Positions 56,807 through 64,000 of a stretch of 64,000 bases of DNA are shown one piece after another. A program made the position numbers and the translations under genes. Each line of letters starts with the position of its first letter. Position 1 is the stretch's first letter. The notes below the pieces were generated by a model. The model was not told the DNA's origin. It saw nothing but the letters and a program-made list of their open reading frames with translations, and made no database searches. Source of the stretch: Pseudoalteromonas luteoviolacea DSM 6061 (GTDB taxonomy: Bacteria > Pseudomonadota > Gammaproteobacteria > Enterobacterales > Alteromonadaceae); contig NZ_AUYB01000096.1 in NCBI RefSeq assembly GCF_001625655.1, positions 1 through 64,000 of the forward strand. Direction: 5' to 3'.

Positions 56807-58237
56807 TCAATGCTCGCCACTTTTCAGTTTTGCGACTAGGTCACCCAATTTCTTTATGTTAGCTTCCACCCCATCATTCCAAGGTAACCCATAGCTGATG
56901 CGAATACAGTTTTGAAACCGCTCAGAAACACTGAACAACTGCCCCGGAGTGATACTGACACCTTCCGCCATCGCCAATTTAAACAATTCACCGCCGTCCA
57001 CGTCTGAGCCTAGCTCAAGCCAAACCACACACCCCCCACCGGGATCACTCACCCGCACATCGCTCGGGAAAAATGAACGAATACACATCAGCATTTTCTG
57101 CTTGTTGTCCATCAAGCGCTGTCGTAGTTTGCGCAAATGCCTTTCGTAATCACCTGATGCTAAATAATCAGCCAGTACCCATTGATTTATTAAAGAAGAA
57201 GAGCAACTCAATGCCCGCTTAAAACGTCGAGCCTGTGCTGCAAAACCCGGAGCCAGTATCCACCCCACACGATAACTTGGTGCGGCCGTTTTTGAAAAAG
57301 AGTCGCATGTGATCACCTGCCCTTCAGATGCATAGTATTGGGCAGGTTTTCCACGGTGTTTAGAAAAGTGCAGATCACCGTACACGTCATCTTCAATGAG
57401 GGTCACTCCTTTCGCGACCAAAATTTCTAGCAAGGCTTGGCGCCTGCTTTCTGGCATGACGCTCCCGAGCGGGTTATTGATGCTGGTTGAACAAATGCAT
57501 GCGCTCACTTCGTGTTCATTCAAGGCCTTTTCCAGATCTTCTAACCATAAACCATCGTCCGGACAAACAGGGATCTCTAGTGCACGCAAGCCTAAGTTTT
57601 CAATTAATTCTATGATACCGAAATAGCACGGAGACTCGACAGCAACAACCTCCCCAGGTTTAGTCACGCATTGCAATGCAATCGCCAATGCCTCTTGCGC
57701 ACCATTGGTGATCACCATGTCGTCAATTGACACCGAAAGCCCCATATGCAAATAACGCTGTGCAATTTGACGTTTCAACCTGTCCAAGCCATCCATCGCG
57801 CCATACTCTAATATTTGACTACCAGCCTGCTTTAGCGCTTGGCGCATCATTTTTGCAAGAACTAACTCATTGCTCATGGCAGCCACTGGGTTCGCTATGC
57901 CAAAAGGAGCACAATGCGGTGAATGTATTCCTTCATACACTTGTTCAATAAGAGATTGTTTATTCACTTCCGTGGGTGCCACAGACAACTTGCAACGTTT
58001 GGGCAACGTACTCTTTCCGTGGTCGGATAAGAAATACCCTGATTTTTCCTTCGAGTAGATGCGACCTTGTGCTTCCAATTGATAATAAGCTTGCTTGATG
58101 GTGGGAATGCTGACTGAAAGCTGTTGCGCTAATTTTCGCAATGAAGGCAACTTAGAACCTGGGGTCAGCAGTTCATTAGTGACCATTTCATTGATCACAT
58201 CGATTACCTGTTGGTAAAGGAACTGGCCATGATGCAT
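56807..58237 (-). CDS. MocR-type GntR/aminotransferase regulator
   Basis: Regulator of 476 residues. An N-terminal GntR winged helix (about 1-70, with LPSLRKLAQQLSVSIPTIKQAYYQLEAQGRIY) is followed by a class I aminotransferase-like domain binding PLP. The PLP lysine lies in CDSFSKTAAPSYRVGW and the aspartate in EDDVYGD. MocR proteins sense PLP or amino-acid adducts. I chose the ATG at 58237 (GGAG six bases upstream) over a TTG at 58249. It is divergent from an EamA exporter, which is its probable target. Confidence 0.92.
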   Translation of the reverse strand: MHHGQFLYQQVIDVINEMVTNELLTPGSKLPSLRKLAQQLSVSIPTIKQAYYQLEAQGRIYSKEKSGYFLSDHGKSTLPKRCKLSVAPTEVNKQSLIEQVYEGIHSPHCAPFGIANPVAAMSNELVLAKMMRQALKQAGSQILEYGAMDGLDRLKRQIAQRYLHMGLSVSIDDMVITNGAQEALAIALQCVTKPGEVVAVESPCYFGIIELIENLGLRALEIPVCPDDGLWLEDLEKALNEHEVSACICSTSINNPLGSVMPESRRQALLEILVAKGVTLIEDDVYGDLHFSKHRGKPAQYYASEGQVITCDSFSKTAAPSYRVGWILAPGFAAQARRFKRALSCSSSLINQWVLADYLASGDYERHLRKLRQRLMDNKQKMLMCIRSFFPSDVRVSDPGGGCVVWLELGSDVDGGELFKLAMAEGVSITPGQLFSVSERFQNCIRISYGLPWNDGVEANIKKLGDLVAKLKSGEH

Positions 58238-58256
58238 CGATTTCTCCAACTTAAAT

Positions 58257-58302
58257 CTGTACAGGTCAAAAAATCATTTTTCTGTATCTATTATACACAG
58301 AA
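58257..58302. promoter_or_regulatory. Operator/promoter region of the MocR-EamA divergon
   Basis: CTGTACAG (58257-58264) is a perfect palindrome. TTCTGT at 58280-58285 and ACAGAA at 58297-58302 form an inverted repeat around a TATTATA stretch that could be the transporter's -10. The direct motifs ATCTGTA and TTCTGTA, 25 bases apart, fit the direct-repeat sites reported for MocR proteins. Confidence 0.5.
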
Positions 58303-58359
58303 GTTCAGAGTAAACTGCTATTCGCTGCAATAATCAAGTCAAATCATAAGGGAACGACA

Positions 58360-59286
58360 ATGAGAAACTGGCTGTTATACATCGTTACTGTTCTTATCTG
58401 GGGCTCAACTTGGCTGGCAATCGAATTTCAATTGGGTCAAGTCAATGAAGTTGTATCACTATTTTATCGCTTTGCGATATCAGCTTTGTGTATGTGGGGC
58501 TTTGTTATATGGCGTAAATTGCCGATGATGCAATTCACATGGATAGACCATGGTTTTTTCATACTATTGGCCGTGGGTAACTTTGGACTCAACTATCTGT
58601 TGCTTTATTGGGCCCAAGGTAGCCTTACATCCGCGATGGCTTCGATTGCATTCTCATTTATGCTGGTTCTCAACATTTTGAACACACGACTGTTCTTCGC
58701 CAAACCCATTGCTTTAAAAACGTATTTGGGTGCGCTGCTTGGCGTGTCGGGAATTGTCGCGCTATTTTGGCAAGATCTCAGTGCAGCAAGTTTTTCTTCA
58801 GCCACTTTTGTTGGTCTAGTGCTTGCGCTGACGGGCACATTTATCGCTTCATTAGGTAACATGGTCAGTATTCGCAATTCTAATCAGGGGGTTGGAGTGC
58901 TGGAAGGCAACGCTTGGGGCATGCTCTATAGCAGTATACTATTAGGCTTATATGTATTGTTTAGCCCACTCTCGTTCACTGTACAAGCTGATGTGAGCTA
59001 CTGGAGTTCGCTACTCTACCTAGCAATTTTTGGCACCGTTATCGCTTTTGCCTGCTACTTTTCGTTACTGAAAAATATTGGCCCAGAACGCGCCAGCTAC
59101 ATCATAGTGCTCTTTCCCGTGGTGGCAGTGCTACTCAGCACTTGGTTCGAAGGGTTTACTTGGCAGACAAACACTTTCATAGGCTTTGGACTAATTTGCC
59201 TTGGCAACTTATTGGTTTTGATGCCAAAACAGCTCGTAGTCAAACTTATACGGCGCCCTGAACCACAACCAATCAAGGCTAATTAA
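58360..59286 (+). CDS. EamA/DMT-family metabolite exporter
   Basis: Integral membrane protein of 308 residues with about ten helices in two EamA repeats. The WGSTWLAIEFQLG motif near residue 16 and FGTVIAFACYFSLLKNIGP near 232 are typical of the amino-acid/metabolite exporter branch. AAGGGA precedes the ATG. The divergent MocR gene suggests export of an amino acid or amine sensed by that regulator (inference). Its last 8 bases overlap the converging lipid-kinase-family gene. Confidence 0.87.
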   Translation: MRNWLLYIVTVLIWGSTWLAIEFQLGQVNEVVSLFYRFAISALCMWGFVIWRKLPMMQFTWIDHGFFILLAVGNFGLNYLLLYWAQGSLTSAMASIAFSFMLVLNILNTRLFFAKPIALKTYLGALLGVSGIVALFWQDLSAASFSSATFVGLVLALTGTFIASLGNMVSIRNSNQGVGVLEGNAWGMLYSSILLGLYVLFSPLSFTVQADVSYWSSLLYLAIFGTVIAFACYFSLLKNIGPERASYIIVLFPVVAVLLSTWFEGFTWQTNTFIGFGLICLGNLLVLMPKQLVVKLIRRPEPQPIKAN

Positions 59287-60118
59287 GTACTTTAAACTGC
59301 AACAACGCCGCTCTGCACTTGACCTTTGCGGGTGTTGTTGCAATTAAGTCGCCATCGGCTTCAATAGCTAAGCTGGGAGTTTTAATTTCTATCTGTTGGC
59401 ACCGCCTTACAGACACCCAAGATAACCGAGTATGCTGACCAAATAACATCAGTGCAAAACACCAAAACCTTTTATACCAAGAGACGGCAGGGATAGTGAT
59501 CACCTCTAGCAAACCATCATCTAGTTGAGCTTGGGGAGCAGGTGTTAAGCCAGCCGCAAAATGACGACCATTGCTAAACAAACACATCATTGTAGGCATT
59601 GGCCCAAGTCCAAACTCCACTTGCGTCCCTCGATACAAAGCCAATTTCAACAAACCAGCAAAGGTATAACTTAATTTACCAAAAGGCTTTTTACCACCCA
59701 TGGTTGAGACAACTTCAGCATTAAATCCCACCCCAGCTATGTTGATAAAGAAGCGCTTATCAACCTGACCCACATCAATGTGACGAGTTCTCCCAGCAAA
59801 TACCGTGTTGCGCCATTGGCGTGTGGAATAGCCAAATTGTCGACTAAAGTCATTGCCTGTGCCGCAAGGTAGCAAAGACAAAGCAACTTCAGTCCCTGCG
59901 ATGGCATTAATGGCTAAGTTAAGTGTACCGTCACCACCTAGTACAATAACCTGCGTGTATCCTGAAACGAGAATTTTTAGCCGTTCAAGATCTGCCTCAA
60001 AGTACCCAGTAGTTTCATACCAATACAACTGTATTGAGCGATCTTGCGCTTGTGATTTCAACCACTTTATATGTGCCAAATATTTTTTTCCTTGCTGTGG
60101 CCTATAAATAACTAACAA
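59279..60118 (-). CDS. Diacylglycerol/lipid kinase family protein
   Basis: Protein of 279 residues of the DAGK catalytic family (YegS/DgkB type). The nucleotide-binding motif VIVLGGDGTLNLAINA and the following LPCGTGNDFSR are complete, so phosphorylation of a lipid with ATP is expected. The exact lipid is unknown. The start is TTG at 60118 behind a strong AGGGAG ribosome site; no ATG fits. An ARG-box-like palindrome lies 28 bases upstream. Confidence 0.88.
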   Translation of the reverse strand: MLVIYRPQQGKKYLAHIKWLKSQAQDRSIQLYWYETTGYFEADLERLKILVSGYTQVIVLGGDGTLNLAINAIAGTEVALSLLPCGTGNDFSRQFGYSTRQWRNTVFAGRTRHIDVGQVDKRFFINIAGVGFNAEVVSTMGGKKPFGKLSYTFAGLLKLALYRGTQVEFGLGPMPTMMCLFSNGRHFAAGLTPAPQAQLDDGLLEVITIPAVSWYKRFWCFALMLFGQHTRLSWVSVRRCQQIEIKTPSLAIEADGDLIATTPAKVKCRAALLQFKVLN

Positions 60119-60145
60119 ACAGAAAACTCCCTAATTAAAATTATC

Positions 60146-60159
60146 TGAATAAGTATTCA
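60146..60159. promoter_or_regulatory. ARG-box-like palindrome 1
   Basis: TGAATAAGTATTCA fits the ArgR half-site rule TGAAT-N4-ATTCA exactly and extends to CTGAATA/TATTCAG. It is 28 bases upstream of the lipid-kinase-family start. Assignment to ArgR is by consensus only. Confidence 0.45.
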
Positions 60160-60208
60160 GAAAACAAAAACAAACACAGAAAAGCTCTACAGATATGGAT
60201 TAAACCTA

Positions 60209-60222
60209 TGAATACTTATTCA
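60209..60222. promoter_or_regulatory. ARG-box-like palindrome 2
   Basis: TGAATACTTATTCA is a second exact match to TGAAT-N4-ATTCA, 63 bases centre to centre from the first, six helical turns. Normal ArgR operators have two boxes only 2-3 bases apart, so this spacing would require looping or another regulator. Confidence 0.45.
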
Positions 60223-60368
60223 ATAGATGAAATTTAAAACAAAACAAAAAAGCACAACCATTAAATTTTCTAATGCGACAACAGCAATTTTTATCGTTTT
60301 AATTTCACTCAACTTGCATGCAAAATAACCATGTAACCAATCAATGAATCGTCGTAGGAGACACAGAT

Positions 60369-60518
60369 ATGCTTAATACAGCTGCAGCGTGCAGCAACAC
60401 GCAAACCACTGCCAACCCAACATTAAAAAATGTCCAAACACCACGTGTTCAATGGATGAAATGGTTGAGTAAGATTGGCCAGTCTTTACAATTGAGTTAT
60501 GTGGTCATGCACAAGTAA
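60369..60518 (+). CDS. Small 49-residue protein of unknown function
   Basis: A 49-codon frame with AGGAG eight bases before its ATG and its own strong terminator 18 bases after the stop. The N-terminal half is rich in Asn, Thr and Ala. The C-terminal half (VQWMKWLSKIGQSLQLSYVVM) looks like one amphipathic or membrane-surface helix with Lys and Trp. No family is recognised. The complete transcription unit argues it is a real gene. It could be a stress peptide, a membrane-active peptide or a regulator; none is demonstrated. Confidence 0.6.
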   Translation: MLNTAAACSNTQTTANPTLKNVQTPRVQWMKWLSKIGQSLQLSYVVMHK

Positions 60519-60535
60519 ATCTGTTGACTTCTTCT

Positions 60536-60567
60536 ATGTGACATCCTCAATAGATGTCACATTTTTA
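60536..60567 (+). terminator. Intrinsic terminator of the small gene
   Basis: ATGTGACATC at 60536-60545, loop CTCAATA, GATGTCACAT at 60553-60562, then TTTTT. Perfect 10-bp stem with a T-tract. Confidence 0.92.
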
Positions 60568-60689
60568 CTTTTACACCGCAAAATACACTTCTAATTCCTT
60601 CGTAGATTACCAAAAAGTATAAATTTCGGGCAAAAAATTCAATAACTTCGGTTTTTTGTTTATTTTTTCAGCAAACGATTAAAAAACTA

Positions 60690-60718
60690 TTTACAGCACC
60701 CAATTCGATAAGTATTAT
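60690..60718 (+). promoter_or_regulatory. Promoter of the tRNA-Ser pair
   Basis: TTTACA at 60690-60695 and TATTAT at 60713-60718 with a 17-base spacer. The tRNA begins about ten bases after the -10 box, so the primary transcript has a very short 5' leader. Confidence 0.75.
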
Positions 60719-60728
60719 CTGTGCCCAT

Positions 60729-60819
60729 GGAGAGATGGCTGAGTGGTTGAAAGCACCGGTCTTGAAAACCGGCATACGTTAATAGCGTATCTAGGGTTCA
60801 AATCCCTATCTCTCCGCCA
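60729..60819 (+). tRNA. tRNA-Ser (anticodon TGA)
   Basis: A 91-base class II tRNA with encoded CCA. Acceptor GGAGAGA pairs with TCTCTCC. The anticodon arm CCGGT-CTTGAAA-ACCGG gives anticodon TGA. A long variable arm (CATACGTTAATAGCGTAT region) and a T arm with GGTTCAAATCC are present. It reads UCA and related serine codons. Confidence 0.97.
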
Positions 60820-60838
60820 TTTTAAAAAGTTTTGCGTC

Positions 60839-60931
60839 GGAGAGGTGGCCGAGTGGCTGAAGGCGCTCCCCTGCTAAGGGAGTATAGGGTTTGTAGCCCT
60901 ATCGAGGGTTCGAATCCCTCCCCCTCCGCCA
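60839..60931 (+). tRNA. tRNA-Ser (anticodon GCT)
   Basis: A 93-base class II tRNA with encoded CCA, 19 bases after the first. The anticodon arm CTCCC-CTGCTAA-GGGAG gives anticodon GCT, reading AGC/AGU. A long variable arm and T arm with GGTTCGAATCC are present. It is cotranscribed with the TGA isoacceptor and ends at a strong terminator. Confidence 0.97.
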
Positions 60932-60944
60932 GTTCTTTGTGAAG

Positions 60945-60969
60945 AAACCGTCCTTTGGACGGTTTTTTT
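60945..60969 (+). terminator. Intrinsic terminator of the tRNA-Ser operon
   Basis: AAACCGTCC at 60945-60953, loop TTT, GGACGGTTT at 60957-60965, then four more T. Starts 14 bases after the second tRNA. Confidence 0.94.
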
Positions 60970-61099
60970 ATGCCTGAAATTTGTCACGTCATTTGTTTCT
61001 TTTTGCACATCAATCATTTTTTACTGCACTTTTCTCTTTCAATCAACTGGTCAGATGTGTTAACTATAAAAAGATGAACTCGCTTTGGCTTGCGCGATT

Positions 61100-61852
61100 A
61101 TGCATATCCACTTTATTGAAGGTTACATTCAACAAATTTATTTAGTCGAATACTCTGACAAACTCCTGTTGCTTGACGGATGCTGCAGAGCAGATGTAGA
61201 CACAGTGTGTAATTACATTACGCATACGCTATCTAGACCAGTGACCGATTTAAAGCTGGTGGTTGTCACCCATATGCACCCAGATCATGCAGGTGGCGCC
61301 CACCTTTTACGGACTAAAACCGGCGCACAAATAGCAACTGCCAATGTTGCAGGGCACTGGTATAGTGGTTTGGATGGCATATTAATGCATTGGTCAGATA
61401 TGGTTTTGGCACTGTGGGTGGCCGGTAGAAAAAACAAAGCAAGAAAGAATATCTGGTATGACCGCAAATTAAATGCTGATTATTACCTTGAAGATGCTGA
61501 GCCTTTACCAGGCTTCGAAGATTGGCAAGCCAGACATACTCCAGGCCATACTGATCGCGATTTATCTCTTTATCATCAAACACGTAATTGTATATATATC
61601 GCCGATTTGTTCGTCAAAGTTCGAGGCCAGTTTATTCCCCCATATCCTGTGTTTTATCCCAACAGATATCGCAATTCACTTGAGTTGGTGAAAAGCCTAA
61701 AGCCAAAATCCATTATTTTGGCCCACCAAGGCGAAATAGACTTTCAAGATATAGACTTTGAAAAGTTAGACAAGCAGGCGCCAAGTATTCCTGTAACACA
61801 TTGGCGCTCCGTTAAAGCCAAAACCAAACGGGCGTTAGGTTTTGTTGACTAG
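61100..61852 (+). CDS. Metallo-beta-lactamase-fold hydrolase
   Basis: MBL-fold protein of about 250 residues. The zinc motif HMHPDHAGG lies near residue 60, followed by HTPGHTDRDLSLY with the third zinc histidine, the bridging aspartate in YIADLF, and a late histidine in LAHQGE. This is a glyoxalase-II/lactonase-type layout; substrate unknown. No clear ribosome site decides between the ATG at 61100 and a TTG at 61085. It ends 4 bases before the converging kynureninase-like gene. Confidence 0.85.
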   Translation: MHIHFIEGYIQQIYLVEYSDKLLLLDGCCRADVDTVCNYITHTLSRPVTDLKLVVVTHMHPDHAGGAHLLRTKTGAQIATANVAGHWYSGLDGILMHWSDMVLALWVAGRKNKARKNIWYDRKLNADYYLEDAEPLPGFEDWQARHTPGHTDRDLSLYHQTRNCIYIADLFVKVRGQFIPPYPVFYPNRYRNSLELVKSLKPKSIILAHQGEIDFQDIDFEKLDKQAPSIPVTHWRSVKAKTKRALGFVD

Positions 61853-61856
61853 TTTC

Positions 61857-62969
61857 TTAGTTTACAAATTGCTGTACGACGTCAATAAAGCGCATGATTT
61901 GCGCACGCTCATTGTAAATATGGGGTGATACGCGTATGCCATATTTTCTTGTATCGACTGCGATCCCCTCATTTTTCAGAGCCTGAGTACAGGCTGCCAA
62001 CTGTGTACCCGGGTTAATAATTGCTGTGCCAGAACACTGCAAAGGGTTCTGCGGAGAAACGCACCACGGTGAGAGAGCTTCCCACACTTGTTTGAGTAAA
62101 TTTATATTATGCGCTCTCACATGCTCGATACCCTGCTGAGAAAATGCCTCAATACTATGCCCAGCAAGTATAAAAGGCGCCACAGAGGGAGTGCCGCCCC
62201 AAAAACGCAGTGCACTCTCATGAGGTACAAAATGATGTATATCGAATTCGAAAGGGTTTTGGTGTGAAAACCAACCTACATCCATAGGCTGACACAATGA
62301 CACACATTCAGAACTAACCCATAGGAATCCAGCCCCCGGACCACCGCATAGCCATTTTACACTTGAACCAACAACACAATCAGCCTGCCACTTATCCAAA
62401 TCAATGGGCAAAACTCCCGCCGCTTGCGCAATATCCACCACAATACGACAGTGGTGCTTTTTCGCATGGTCAATAATCTGTTTTACTGGTGCTTGTTGTC
62501 CTGTATTTGAATAAACATGGCTGACAAACAACAAATCGTACTCTGCAGTTAAATAGCGCTCCCATGTATCAAAGCAGCTCAAATCTTCGGTATCTGGGAT
62601 AAAGGTTAACTCAACATCGTGCATAGCTTGCTGCAAAACAAACCCCATGCTCGGAAAGTCATGTTCACTCAACAACACTTTGACCCGACGCTCGCGAAAC
62701 TCGGGCATGCTCATCAGCCATTTAGTTAACCCGCTCGACAAATTAACCTGAGGGCAAAAATTACTGGCTTGACTACCAAGTAAATCTGCCAGCGCTGCTG
62801 TGAAACGTTCAACTCCTTCAAGCCACTGCACCCAAGGTTCTTGATTGAGCTGTTGCCATGGAGCCATGAAGTGGTCATTAAAATCTGCTTGCGCTGTTTT
62901 CAGCATGCGCCCAACCGAATGACTAAGCAAATAGTCTTCTGTGGGCAAATAAAAATCACTCGCTTGCAT
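61857..62969 (-). CDS. Kynureninase-like class V PLP enzyme
   Basis: PLP enzyme of 370 residues, shorter than kynureninases (about 415). The PLP lysine is Lys205 in GSSVKWLCGGPG, the kynureninase-type strip, and the pyridine-binding aspartate is Asp179 in VVDIAQAAG. GGTPSVAPF and RVSPHIYN are further kynureninase-like segments. A DIAQ in place of the kynureninase DLAH pattern suggests a changed substrate. GGAGGAGG sits five bases before the ATG at 62969, and the start overlaps the PrnB-like gene by 14 bases, so translation is coupled. Kynureninases split kynurenine into an aminobenzoate and alanine; this substrate is unproven. Confidence 0.8.
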   Translation of the reverse strand: MQASDFYLPTEDYLLSHSVGRMLKTAQADFNDHFMAPWQQLNQEPWVQWLEGVERFTAALADLLGSQASNFCPQVNLSSGLTKWLMSMPEFRERRVKVLLSEHDFPSMGFVLQQAMHDVELTFIPDTEDLSCFDTWERYLTAEYDLLFVSHVYSNTGQQAPVKQIIDHAKKHHCRIVVDIAQAAGVLPIDLDKWQADCVVGSSVKWLCGGPGAGFLWVSSECVSLCQPMDVGWFSHQNPFEFDIHHFVPHESALRFWGGTPSVAPFILAGHSIEAFSQQGIEHVRAHNINLLKQVWEALSPWCVSPQNPLQCSGTAIINPGTQLAACTQALKNEGIAVDTRKYGIRVSPHIYNERAQIMRFIDVVQQFVN

Positions 62970-64000
62970 GGTTGCCTCCTCCACTCAAGGTGCTTCTGAG
63001 TTGCTGGATATCTGCAAACCGAGTTTCTAGGTCTGCGCGCTTAGCCGCAGCACGCTTGTCTCGAAGTGTTTCTAATTGTTTGAGAAGCACTTCTAAAGGT
63101 GGGCCACTGGCCGTCACCTTCTCTAAGTGGTTACTCGCCATAAATTTAGCGGGGTGACAGATATACTTTTCAACGAGTTGATTATGGTGTTGGATCGCAG
63201 TATCTCCATGTAGCTTACACGCTTGTAAGAAAACACTTAACGACTCTTGATACCAAGCTTGGTTTCGATAAGTCTGAGCCTCTAGGAATGCATCCATTAA
63301 ATTCGGCAAACGCATACACTCACGCAATGTAGCTTGATCCTCGGGCATCATATAGAGTAACTTTTCGACCAGTATCTGAGCATAATCAACATCGTTGGCA
63401 CGGCACAATCCCAGCATCATGTCGATGACATTGATCCCAGCAAAGTCACCTGCATTGGCACCACGATATACCTCCTTACCCACTCGGTATGGTTTATAGT
63501 ATGGTCTAACAACATAAAAGAACGATTCAGTATCCAGTTGCTTGAACAAAGTCTGATTTGAGCCAATCACATCGAGTAAAGCCCGTTTCACCTCCTCAAA
63601 TAAAACCGGCGTCATCGGATGAGAAATACCCAATGGTTGAATTTTTAGCAAGGCTTCAGCAGCCCGTTTGTACGCCAAGATACCGCGGGTGTTGTAATCA
63701 ATAAAAAGCTGCTCAGCAGGGTCACTGGTAAAACGTTTATAAACGCCATCAATCGCCGAATTATGCGTGGTTAAATGGGCAGTCGCGAATCGGGGAGTAA
63801 CACCGATGGAAGAACCAATGTGCATCGCAAGAGCTGATGCCGCTTTTAAGGGGGAGTAGAGCTCCCGGCTGGGCTCCGTAATTTCATGGCGACGACAAGC
63901 AGCCATATACAAACCCACATTACCAAGCAGATCAAAGGCACTGTCAAACCCTTCATCGGTATTTCCCTCAGCCAGCAGTGCTTCAATATGCTGCTCTCCC
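62956..64000 (-). CDS. PrnB/DUF1864-family protein (heme-dependent enzyme relative), partial
   Basis: The frame is open to the right window edge, so the start lies outside; 347 residues are visible. A GTG at 63918 is internal, since coding-like sequence (GEQHIEALLAEGNTDEGF) continues upstream of it. The chain matches the PrnB family as I recall it: LLGNVGLYMAACRRHEITEP, TPRFATAHLTTHN, RPYYKPYRVGKEVYRG, and a C-terminal helix with several histidines (QHHNQ, CHPAKF). PrnB is a heme enzyme of the indoleamine/tryptophan dioxygenase superfamily that rearranges 7-chlorotryptophan in pyrrolnitrin synthesis. No halogenase gene is visible here. It is coupled to the kynureninase-like gene. Confidence 0.8.
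   Translation of the reverse strand, partial: GEQHIEALLAEGNTDEGFDSAFDLLGNVGLYMAACRRHEITEPSRELYSPLKAASALAMHIGSSIGVTPRFATAHLTTHNSAIDGVYKRFTSDPAEQLFIDYNTRGILAYKRAAEALLKIQPLGISHPMTPVLFEEVKRALLDVIGSNQTLFKQLDTESFFYVVRPYYKPYRVGKEVYRGANAGDFAGINVIDMMLGLCRANDVDYAQILVEKLLYMMPEDQATLRECMRLPNLMDAFLEAQTYRNQAWYQESLSVFLQACKLHGDTAIQHHNQLVEKYICHPAKFMASNHLEKVTASGPPLEVLLKQLETLRDKRAAAKRADLETRFADIQQLRSTLSGGGNHASE

Noticed and set aside
60729-60931. tRNA-Ser pair as an integration site of a genomic island
   Set aside because: No integrase and no duplicated tRNA 3' end were seen within the window; sequence beyond 64000 would be needed to judge.
63916-63918. GTG at 63918 as the start of the PrnB-like gene
   Set aside because: The frame stays open and family-like upstream to the window edge, so the gene is partial and the true start is outside.
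1-64000. CRISPR array, transposase or prophage
   Set aside because: No regularly spaced repeats, transposase-like proteins or phage structural genes were found on either strand.

Overview
The window looks like chromosomal DNA of a marine gammaproteobacterium of the order Alteromonadales, most likely Pseudoalteromonas or a close relative. This rests on moderate-to-low GC, proteins closest to my memory of Pseudoalteromonas/Shewanella/Vibrio families, and preserved enterobacterial-type gene blocks: rhlB/trxA/rho, ubiD-fre, hemC-hemD-hemX-hemY, and cyaY/lptM-lysA-dapF-DUF484-xerC-HAD. No insertion sequence, prophage, integron or CRISPR array was seen. The species call is inference from recall; no database search was possible.

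Layout. 0.1-4.9 kb: gppA and rhlB on the minus strand, divergent from trxA and rho. 5-9.8 kb: a short chemoreceptor, a TPR hybrid histidine kinase and a DnaJ-related protein. 9.8-16.3 kb: dbpA, a secreted M28 peptidase, a membrane-anchored TPR protein and a PAS-GGDEF-EAL protein. 16.5-20.4 kb: ubiD, fre, a CBS protein and add. 20.6-26.5 kb: one long minus-strand run, cyaY-esterase-DUF2914-hemC-hemDX(fused)-hemY. 26.6-31.2 kb: lptM-lysA-dapF-DUF484-xerC-HAD. 31.4-39.2 kb: an RmlD/MAT2B-like reductase, an aspartyl protease, an FkbM-like protein, a DxD glycosyltransferase, rluF-like, MAPEG, an EamA transporter and a diguanylate cyclase. 39.2-45.1 kb: a penicillin-acylase-family enzyme and a CHASE-PAS-GAF hybrid kinase. 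45.2-48.7 kb: yceH, nadE and a folM-folE-folX operon for tetrahydromonapterin, preceded by a structured leader. 48.7-56.8 kb: yqaA, a TlpA-like lipoprotein lacking CXXC, DUF2721, a 1345-residue secreted subtilase, cytochrome c', DUF3545 and yggN. 56.8-60.1 kb: a MocR regulator divergent from an EamA exporter, then a diacylglycerol-kinase-family gene. 60.1-61 kb: paired ARG-box-like palindromes, a 49-residue small gene with its own terminator, and two tRNA-Ser genes. 61-64 kb: an MBL-fold hydrolase facing a two-gene unit encoding a PrnB/DUF1864 heme-enzyme-family protein (cut by the right edge) and a kynureninase-like PLP enzyme.

How the genes work together. Most of the window is housekeeping (heme, lysine/peptidoglycan, NAD, pterin, RNA processing) mixed with signalling: two hybrid kinases, one chemoreceptor and two c-di-GMP enzymes. 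The most novel-looking parts are the translationally coupled PrnB-like/kynureninase-like pair, the pseudoknot-capable leader ahead of folM-folE-folX, the 20-bp-phased tandem palindromes upstream of yggN, the two ARG-box-like sites exactly 63 bp apart upstream of the lipid-kinase-family gene, and the small ORF next to them.
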